From assembly GCA_964036275.1 (NCBI GenBank), contig OZ038433.1:30239485-30303484 (forward strand): a stretch of DNA of 64,000 nucleotides, given 5' to 3'. The DNA is from Litoditis marina. Taxonomy: Eukaryota > Nematoda > Chromadorea > Rhabditida > Rhabditidae. The position numbers and the translations under genes were made by a program. The notes under the pieces are model-generated. The model was given only the letters and a program-made list of their open reading frames with translations. It had not been told where the DNA came from and searched no databases. Shown here in pieces: positions 55,520 through 64,000 of this stretch; within the stretch, counting starts at the first letter, position 1; each line of letters begins with the position of its first letter.

Positions 55520-58500
55520 ATGGTGTTTTTGTGTGCGGGATTGAATACTGGTCGCAAGTTGCCTCTGATCGGCTTAGGAACCTATAAACTCTCTGGAGAA
55601 GCGGTATGTTATTTTCATAATAATGTGTATTTATTCAAATCGAAAGAAAGTCAATACGATCTTGAAGATAAAAGGAATGAACTGAGTCCCCAAAGGTTAT
55701 GGAAACATAACTCTTCCATTTACATGTCAGGGGGAGCTTTTTAGAATCTTAGTTGACTTCTCACATCTAGTGAAGTGCACACGGATACACTACTTGCGAG
55801 TTTGTCGATACATCGAGTTTTGAAATTAGACAAAACTAGTTTCGACTGGAAAATTAGAGCCGAATCGAGCTCTACTTCATCACCCAAATATGTAAAGCTG
55901 TAGGTTCTAAAAAAAATGTATTGTGTTGATAAAATTCAAATTGTGTTTTTTTATAGATGCGAGTGGCAGTTGACGTTGCCCTATCATCTAACTATCGAGT
56001 GTTCGACACCGCTAAAGTGTACGGAAATGAGCAAGACTTGGGCACAGCCTTGAAGGTTGGTTGTAGTATGTAGTCTGTTTTTCGACAGGGGTTCTTGCAA
56101 AATTTTCAAACTTTAGTGTTGTGTTCTTTGACTATGACTACAAATTACCCCGATTATAAATCAACAAGGATGTGTACTCATCATTAAAAATGGTTACCAG
56201 AATGTTCGACGACGTACTGTAGCAGCACAGATAGGTGAAATGGACTATACTGTTACAAACAGCTTGTCTCCTGAGGAATTCCGATACTGCAAAGTCTTCT
56301 AAGAATTTAAATTGTTGGATCAGCTACTGAGCCCTATCTTTTTTTCTCAGTGTGGCAGATTACTAGAAAACGTTGTGCCGACATTTCGTATTCGATAAAG
56401 ACTATGAGCTGCCAGAAAAGACAGTTTGTTGGGTTTCTTAATTTATAGCCGTTATTGTGGTTTCGTATGGCGTTAAAGCCATCGAGCTTTATTAGGTCAA
56501 TAAAAAAAGCCATGTTGTATTTTGGAACTTACAACTGACAGCTGGTTGTTTATGTTGTGTTATTCCCAAACCATACTATCATCGTGATCTCCGCATAAAA
56601 CGTAGAAATGGTTTGACTGGAGCTGGAAAATTTTATGAACAATGATTTTTCAGGAACTGATACCGAAATACGGTTTACTTCCCGAGGAGGTAAAGATTAT
56701 CACCAAGATCTACATCAAGGAAGACAATTGTGCGGATTCTGTTCGAGCGGATGTGCTGGATTCTCTGGAGAAATTACAGACTAGGTAGATTTCTATCTAT
56801 TCCCACTGAGAATTTGACAGCGTGCCAAATAACTTCCAGGTCGTTCCTCAGACATTTCCCTGCCAATTAGCATGTCATTTTGGTAGCGGGCTCGATGAGA
56901 GAGTGTGCAGGTCATAGAGAGGCAGATGTCTGCGACTGATTGATCTACATGCTTTCTCGCTTTTGTAGTTTGCTAATCGCAGAAAATTGGCGCCAGTTCT
57001 CGCCACTTCACAGCTTTGCAAAAAACTGCAAATCTCGGTTAGCGGTAGTTCTGCTGTAAACATCTAAATAAGAATAGTTTCTGGTATATTCATGTTACAT
57101 TGTGTTCCGAAAACCTTGGCACACTGCCAGGCCAGTCAGTCCCACTCGGAATGGAACGAACCACATACAGGATGATCATATAAAAGTTGTTGTTTAAACT
57201 CAACACAAACCATATTTCCCGAGTGTTGACCGAAACACAACGAGATCAAACTACAAACACAGCGGAGTAGGGCATTATCTACCGTATGCTTTGTGAAGAG
57301 CGAACTCTCGATGATAAATTTATTTGGTAACGCGGTACTGTTTCCCACTGTAATAGTTTTAGTCTCAATTTTTCTCATTTTCAATCACAATTCAATTTTG
57401 TAGTCACATTCATACACTAACTAGTTGGCTCGTGACCTCTATTTGACCTACGAAGAACACATTTGGAAGATAAAATTCAACCTGAGGTTGGCAGCTTTTT
57501 TCGGTCGCTAATTATGTGACAGTCGTACTGTCAAAGTCTGTTTCTCTCTTTCAGTTGCATCGATGTAGTTCTCATCCATTATCCACGTGCTTCCACTGTT
57601 AAAGACGACGACAAGGAGAATCCGCGGCGCCGAAAAGAGACATATCTGGCACTGGAGCAGCTAAAAGGTGGGCATACACCAGCCGACTTTGTTCCCGAAA
57701 TGGTTTTTTTATATAGAAAAATCGGGTCACAAATCATAGAAATCTGAAACAGGTCTCGACCAATTATACCGTGTTTTCTGAGACAGTAAATAAGGGATAT
57801 CGTATTGTAAAATATTGGGTCTCTGGAGGGATGGCCGCTCACAAAAGGCAGCTGGTGCATGAAGGTGGGAATAGTTCACGTCGTATCTACTGACACCCAT
57901 ACAGTACCCACATTCGAAGCCAATGAAGCAGGTTATGGCGGGAGCATACTGTACTTTTCAATCGTGACGTGTCATTATGACAGTATCCCGGTCGCCTATT
58001 GGGTATTTGTCTTGTCTCGCGACCATATCTCTGCGTCTCTCTGAACAACCCTCGCTGCAAAATAGTAAATTGCTGTTTCTACAGCGTGGCTGTCATAAAT
58101 ATTGACTTTTACCTCTCGTCGTCTAATTTTCCGGCGCCTGCGTGATCTCTAGATTTGTTACGTTACAGTTCGGAATTCCACCCAACGCGAATTTGTAATT
58201 AACAGGTCATAGTCTATGTCTCTCACCCTCTAATTTGTAGTTTGGTCGGGTCAGACTTGCGTGGGACTATAATGTTTTCTATTCCAGAGGAAGGCCTGAT
58301 CAAGTCAGTCGGAGTTTCAAATTACGAACAGCGCCATATCGAAGAAATCAAGGCCTATGGGAAGGTTGGTATTTTTGAATAGCGAGAAATCTGGCTTGCC
58401 GGGTATGTACTGTAATAGCGCCGTGGTTTGCCTACTGCCACTAATATTTCGCTCGCAGGTTCGATTCCGGCGAGAGACAGAAATTTATAAATTTGCCACA

Positions 58501-59763
58501 TGCCACCCCCTATAGACGTCACTATTTTGCAGATGATGCCTTGCATCAACCAGATTGAGCTGCATCCTCATTTCACACGCGACAGTCTCAGACAGTACTG
58601 TAGGAAGGAAAGAATCGTTCTGATGGTATGTCTTTTTTAGTTTCCTTCACCGAATATTCTTCGTTCTCGTATATCTTTAACCGAATTGTTTTGCAAGTTG
58701 TCCCATTTTCAGTAATGTCGTAGATTTCAGTTTTTATAGAAACCAGTAAGTTCACTGCAATAGGGACACGTTGGCATTTCTGCCACTGTGCCAGTTATAA
58801 CTGTTCCAAGAATATTTTTGAAATTTCACAATTCGAATAGAAGTGATTGAACACATTCCTACAGTGCTCACGTGGTCTACACGTTGTGTCACGTGTTTTG
58901 AGTTGAGTTGCTTTTTGTAGGCATACTCTTCCTTGGCTCGCCACAAACCTTCGCTTCTCGAAAGTGAGGCTGTCAAGAAAATAGCGACAGAAAAGAACTG
59001 TCAGCCTCAGGTTAGTCAGTACTTTGTATCGGTTTCAGATTAAAATAAAGTGAAATTGTTAATACATACAAGTACCTTCGATGATAGTAAGCTGTTATAA
59101 AACTGTGACCACCTGAAACCTGTAATTTAATTTTGTCCCATAAAAAATTTCACTTAAAGTCTCCTGCTTCAGAAAAAACGATGATGTTTAATAATAATGA
59201 TAACTAATGATAATAACAATATAATCCAGCATGTGTTATTGCTCTGGGCCTACTGCCAATATATTGGAATCATTCCCAAGTCAGAGAATCCAGAGCGAAT
59301 TCGGGAAAACATTCAGGTGAGTGAAGAGAAAAACAATACTAGCACAGATAATCAGCAACTTCATAGAATGAAATGTTTTGGTATATTCCTCGCCAATTCC
59401 ACGTGGAATTTACAGTATACCGTTTTCCCGGAAATAACATTACCATGAAACGGTTCCTTAACGCGTGTTTCAGTAACATTAAGCGTAACGTTCTTATACG
59501 AACTTTTTATTCTTGTTTTCATCTTGCTCAAACTCAGTTGGTTTTATTCATTTTACGGTTTTCTATATGTATGATGTCTCACATGCTTGCATGTAAATAC
59601 ATCGGTCAATCAAAAACTTTTTACTGTCTGCTTACAACGTCTTCGACCCACATCGCGCTTTCAGGCTACTCAGATCTCATTGACTAAGGAAGAAATCAAT
59701 TCTCTCTCGGCTCTAAACATTGATCAGAACTATGTTCGTTGTACTGGCTGGCTAGTGGCTTAG
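55520..59763 (+). CDS. Aldo-keto reductase 2, 290 aa
   Basis: Tandem paralog of the reductase at 50102-54861. Exons: 55520-55603, 55957-56055, 56654-56784, 57555-57667, 58288-58364, 58533-58625, 58921-59010, 59230-59316, 59665-59763; 873 bases. Exon lengths 2-9 are the same as in reductase 1. Motifs: LPLIGLGTYK, FDTAKVYGNEQDLG, IITKIYIKED, DVVLIHYPR, IKSVGVSNYE, NQIELHPHF, IIPKSENPERIREN, CTGWLVA. Catalytic tetrad Asp45, Tyr50, Lys79, His113. The start directly follows TTTGTTCAG. The loops have diverged clearly from reductase 1, so this is not a fresh duplicate. The 658-base gap is long for a standard nematode operon. Confidence 0.94.
58405..58515 (+). repeat. Fragment of the tRNA-bearing element
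   Basis: The plus strand reads TAGCGCCGTGGTTTGC, then CTCGCAGGTTCGATTCCGGC and AAATTTATAAATTTG, matching the tRNA-like half of copies 1 and 2, ending near CCTATAG. It is truncated at the left and lies in intron 5 of the second aldo-keto reductase. Confidence 0.65.
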
Positions 59764-59794
59764 GAGATAGATATGTAGTGGAATGGGGAAAAAT

Positions 59795-60125
59795 GTACAA
59801 TCGCCCCCCACCCAACAATCACCCCCCTCGTGGTACTATTACCTCCCACCTAATTGAAATCCTAGAAAAATCGTGCGAAGGTGGGGGGTAATTGGTAAAT
59901 GGGTGGGGGGACATTGTACATCTTCGAAAATGAACAATCACCCCCCACAATATAAAATGGGGGGTGATAGTACATACCCGGAACTGATGAACAATCACCC
60001 CCACTCAACCCAAGCTTGCAGTAAATAAGCATGGTGTATAATCCCCCCCCCCCCCAAAAGTGGGGGGGGGGGGCGATTGTAGTACGGGCCCTTTACAACA
60101 CATTTTCGACCAGGGTGGGGGGAAA
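59795..60125. repeat. Alternating C-run/G-run array after reductase 2
   Basis: Starting 30 bases after the stop codon, ACAATCACCCCCC and GGGGGGTGATTGT-like words alternate on the same strand, ending in 14 C (60043-60056) followed by 12 G (60062-60073). The pieces can form nested hairpins and the G-runs could form quadruplexes. They would be in the 3' UTR unless a poly(A) site comes first. Confidence 0.7.
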
Positions 60126-60436
60126 ATGTAAAATACTCCCGTGGAATGTTTGATTTAACTGGCTTTTTAGTAACCTCATCACAGATTACCTGAGTAGATA
60201 ACTGGTCACCGTTCCATCTAACATCTATCCAAAATTTGGGTTTGTCTTAATTTTTTAGTGATCATTTAAAAAAAATTTGCAATCTACGATTTCAACGTTT
60301 GTATGCCATTTCATACAAACTTCCTGTATTATTCGATAGGTTCGAATGTTCGGAATGAGTAGTATATTGACAGTTTTAAATTTATGAAATTCGTGAAATT
60401 CACCGTTGTATTTAATATTTAAAGTATAATATTTAA

Positions 60437-60508
60437 AGAAAAAAGATAAATTTATATAAATAATCAGATGAATGACTGAAAAAAGTGTGAGCTGCCGTCA
60501 TATTTGAG
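60437..60508. repeat. 72-bp direct repeat, copy 1
   Basis: AGAAAAAAGATAAATTTATA... to GTCATATTTGAG, repeated identically at 60626-60697. Confidence 0.9.
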
Positions 60509-60625
60509 AGTAATTGTCAATGTTGTTATGTAGAAGAATAAAGTTTTTGAACTCATCTTGCTGATCTACGCTTTATGTTGTGCGAGTAGAAAGTATTCCT
60601 ACGAGCTCACACGAACAAGGAACAC

Positions 60626-60697
60626 AGAAAAAAGATAAATTTATATAAATAATCAGATGAATGACTGAAAAAAGTGTGAGCTGCCGTCATATTTGAG
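60626..60697. repeat. 72-bp direct repeat, copy 2
   Basis: Identical to 60437-60508; 117 bases of other sequence lie between, including an AATAAA word. Confidence 0.9.
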
Positions 60698-61173
60698 TCG
60701 AGTGGGAAAAGTGCTGTTCAGGTCGCCACCTGGTAAGAGTGATCAAACTACAGAGACACAGCAGCGTAACGTGTCAGGCAGTTTTCTACCCCTATAAGGG
60801 AGGAAGCTGCGTCACACTACAAGCCAGCATTTATCCACTTTCAGGTTCTGATTTTCTTTGAACAGAAAAATCATTTACTTACGAGATGAAAGATATAACA
60901 TTGATGCCATAATGGAATGGTGTGAAATATGTGAAAGTACATAACTATATAACTGTGTTTGCAATTTTGCTATACTGAGATGTTACCCAGCGCAATCACT
61001 TAGTTGCCGAGGCATCTGTGTCGTACGGTAGATCGGCTGTTTTCATGGTTGGAAGAAGCCTCCTGTCACATATCCTCTAACATATATTGACAGTGCCATA
61101 ACTGCCACCACTGCTTAAGACAACTGAGTGCGGGATGTTCCTGTTGAACGAGAGACACCTTTGCAATCATCTA

Positions 61174-61386
61174 GGTACCAGGAATAAGTCATTCAAAATT
61201 AAAAGTAATTGAAGTAAAAGTCATTCAAAAGTAAAATTAATTCACTTTTAGTCAGGATTTGAAAAATACGAAAATTTTCGAAAACGTTATTCCTGATTCT
61301 CAACTGTTTCTGTACTTAATGACTTTTACTTTCAAATGGCTTTTACTTCAATGACTTTTAATTTTGAATGACTTATTCTGGTTACC
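61174..61386. mobile_element. 213-bp MITE with 9-bp target duplication (Mutator-like)
   Basis: Long imperfect inverted repeat from GGTACCAGGAATAAGTCATT to AATGACTTATTCTGGTTACC, made of AAAGTCATT/AATGACTTTT words. AATCATCTA flanks both sides (61165-61173 and 61387-61395). A 9-base duplication is typical of Mutator-like transposases. Confidence 0.75.
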
Positions 61387-61395
61387 AATCATCTA

Positions 61396-62500
61396 CTTCA
61401 TTCTGAGTGAACCCCCATAATGAGTTTTTATCAAAAGTACGTTAATTTTATACAAAAGAAGATAAGAACGTACTTTGATTCAGCACCTCTAACATCAATC
61501 AACACGGTAGATTGAATCGATAGGGAACTATTGATCTTCGGAATTGTTCGTCAACATTTGGAATTGTTCGTCGAAATTTTTCACTACGTACACACGTAAC
61601 GACGGGCGCGCCAATTTCAAAAGTTTGAATTCAAAACAATTTTATCGATCGATTGACGATAATGTAATTCTGATGATTAGATTAGTTTTTACTCTTTTTT
61701 GTCATTCTATTTTGTTTTATTAATTAGGTCCTGTTTAATATCATCAGCAATCTAGTCTGAACTAAACATCAAGCGCAAGTTAGAATCATTTTCAGTTACA
61801 AATTTAAACCAGTTTATTTTCTAGTGCTACTATACTACCTATATATACATCACTGAGTTAATTAAATATTAATTAATTGTAAATGTAACTCAGTTCCAGA
61901 CTTACCCCACTCACTGAAGAAGTGTGAACAATGATGGCCAGAAAAAGGAGGCATCGAAGTGAAGGAGAGGTAAGTACTATCATCGGAAAATTGGGCACCC
62001 GGAAAAACCTAGGGTGTTTCGGGGAAATGGAATTTCCGGGAAATCCCCGAGAACGTTCAAGGTATTTTCAGGGTGAAATGGAGGTATAAACTCTACAAAT
62101 TCTCGGAAATTTCAGGGAAACTCAGTATCAGGGAAAAGTGCGGGAAAAATATGATAAAATACCCTACAATTTCTCGATAATTTCTGGGTAACTCAGCATC
62201 GGGGAAAAGCATCGGAAAAAGGGCATGGATAAGCTTTTCGCCGCGGCAATCGCGTAACCCGTACTAGATACGGCGCGGCCAGGGGTGCCGTGATTTGATA
62301 TTTTGGAAATGAGAGCAAGCTTCAAAATGGTGCGTGCTGCTTATGTGTATCTACCTAGGTATATTTAGACGAAATTAGTGGATTTATTCATTCTCATTTC
62401 CTTGTCCGTAAGCAGTGCGTTCCTGACTATGTTATATTGTGTGTTGTTGTTCATATGTCTCCTTTCACAAAATACCCAAAACCACGGTATTGATTGGTGA
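61396..62500. other. Region left of the GIY-YIG ORF
   Basis: AT-rich, then GGGAAA/CCGGGAAA-type repeats at 61995-62230, then AACCCGTACTAGATACGGCG at 62258, a word also found near 3664 and, inverted, near 37606. The last 200 bases may be the 5' part of the retroelement. Confidence 0.5.
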
Positions 62501-64000
62501 CCTGTGTTCAATCGGCCACTTGTGACACAGTTATTGGTTACCCTTGAGACTCTTGCCTGTCTACATGAAAAAAAAAAAAATGTCAAAGAGATACTCAGCT
62601 ATAGCACTAACTCTACAGGAAAACGATGCACCTCTAATCGATGTGTTATTTGTCCCAAAATAAGATTTTCGAACTATATCTTCAGCTCAGTAACTAAGTA
62701 TAAATGCAAAACAATTAAAAATGATACAGCAAACTGTACCTCTAAAGACTTAGTATATGCTATAACCTGTCAAATATGTAATAGACAATACGTTGGGGAA
62801 ACCAAACAAACGCTCAAACAACGCATGAACCAACATAGAAATAGTTTTAAGAAAGGTTCCCTAAATACATATCTGTGCGATCACTTCAATCAAGAAAACA
62901 ATTTTGAAAACTTTTCAATAGACATCTTAGATTGCATAAACAATCAGGAAACTAGCGTTCGCTTAAATAAAGAACTATTTTGGATAAAGTTACTAATGAC
63001 ACCTTATCCCTTTGGACTCAATGATCAGATAAAAAACTATGGTAATATTTCATCCAACATAATTCCTCTTGATAAACAATCTCATCCTTATTATAACTTG
63101 AAAATCATTAGATACAAACATAAACGTAAAAGTAAAACAAATAAGCCTAAAAATCGATTGAATGTGAGAGGAGTTGTTGATACCCTGATCAACCTAAGCG
63201 TTAATCAGTTACATGTAGCGTACAAAACACTGACCAAGGCTTCCATTACATCACTTATACAACATAGTAAGGAACTGTCAATATTCAACAATTACAGCAA
63301 AGAAAATAAACTAATAATTTATGGTTGTATTGCCAGATCTTACTGGACAGCTGAAAATAAGAAGAGCAAACTACAAAGCATACAAAATCATCATATTTTC
63401 AGCATTCCTTATATCAATAAAGAAATTATGAAGATACCTTTCAAAAAACTAGTTTGTCAAACATTCAATAACATTGTACCCAATTACCAACCTAACCTAC
63501 TAAAACCAAGAGTTTTGTACACTTATGAAGAGCCTATTAGCAGAAAAATTTTGAATTACGGAAAATTTCTCGAAAATCTGACAAATAGCTCAATCAAAGA
63601 AATACTACAATCGGATTGTATATGCTCTACTAAACCAGATTGGATAGACAATCACTTGAATCACATTATCACAGGAGATCCAAAGTTGTTTATGGGAACG
63701 AATATCTATGAATTACTGATCAAAGGAAGCAAGTTCAGAGCTACTGAAAACAACGTAGATATTGATTCTCTATTAACACTCATTCACAAACAATGTGACA
63801 ATTTTACAAAAGAGCTTAATAAAAAGTGTCCAAACTTTATGAATTTGTCCACAGCTAATAATACTATAAAAGAAATATTTAGCAATAAAATCAAACAACT
63901 ATATACTGATACAACTATGGTAGACAATACATCCAACATTTGGCTCAAAGAACTAAAACAAATTCATAAACATTTTGTAGTTACAGTGACTGACAAAGCC
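62501..64000 (+). CDS. GIY-YIG endonuclease ORF, N-terminal part of a probable permuted Penelope-like retroelement (cut by the window edge)
   Basis: 500 codons without a stop, open at the right edge; the in-frame stop before it is TGA at 62498-62500 and the true start is not determined. Codons 43-93 hold a cysteine cluster (Cys43, 48, 51, 69, 79, 90, 93). The GIY-YIG fold follows: LVYAITC (Y86), QYVGET (Y97-V98-G99), Arg108 in LKQRMNQH, and Glu158 in NKELFWI, then PYPFGLND. About 230 residues later come the segments HIITGDPKLF, LLIKGSKFRATE and, at the last bases, FVVTVTDKA. From memory of the family these are the lead-in to the reverse transcriptase of elements with an N-terminal GIY-YIG (Naiad-type Penelope-like elements). 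The RT itself is outside. AT-rich codon use differs from the neighbouring host genes. Confidence 0.75.

Noticed and set aside
50102..59763. Operon of the two reductases
   Set aside because: 658 bases separate stop and start; nematode operons usually have about 100 bases plus a U-rich element. Acceptor-like sites before both starts do not decide it.
62365..62586. Minus-strand frame beside the GIY-YIG ORF
   Set aside because: No recognisable domain; overlaps the presumed 5' part of the retroelement.

Overview
The window is nuclear DNA from a nematode, most likely Caenorhabditis or a close relative. The evidence is cuticle collagens with the nematode N-terminal domain, a nematode-type serpentine chemoreceptor family, TTTCAG/TTCCAG splice acceptors, probable spliced-leader acceptors just upstream of several start codons, and AT-rich intergenic DNA full of small inverted-repeat elements. 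I rebuilt eight multi-exon genes by following GT..AG junctions and codon phase; in all eight the phases close without a frameshift.

Layout. (1) 207-1898 and 7474-9756, minus: two near-identical cuticle collagen genes in tandem, offset by about 7.86 kb and sharing a promoter block with a palindromic element; the last exon of the first lies off the left edge. (2) 11844-19365 and 30864-36758, plus: two ten-exon paralogous 7TM receptors with identical intron phases. (3) 20058-28177, minus: a 15-exon secreted astacin metalloprotease (signal, propeptide, catalytic domain, EGF, CUB) between the two receptors. (4) 38661-45159, minus: a 13-exon SLC7-type amino-acid transporter that keeps the heavy-chain cysteine. 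(5) 46024-47832, minus: a third, diverged collagen of the same family. (6) 50102-54861 and 55520-59763, plus: two tandem nine-exon aldo-keto reductases with intact catalytic tetrads. (7) 62501 to the right edge, plus: an open reading frame with an N-terminal Cys-rich GIY-YIG endonuclease and, at its very end, what looks like the lead-in to a reverse transcriptase. This fits a permuted Penelope-like retroelement cut by the window edge.

The rest is introns and intergenic DNA with many small repeats: tRNA-bearing TATAGT-ended elements, a TTAA-flanked MITE, a MITE with 9-bp target duplications, a 28-bp perfect-TIR element, a long foldback, satellites and microsatellites.

The genes do not form one pathway. 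Collagens and astacin both belong to the extracellular/cuticle world, but a direct link here is inference only. The paralogous pairs show that local duplication shaped this region. Exon limits are my reading of splice signals, not transcript evidence.
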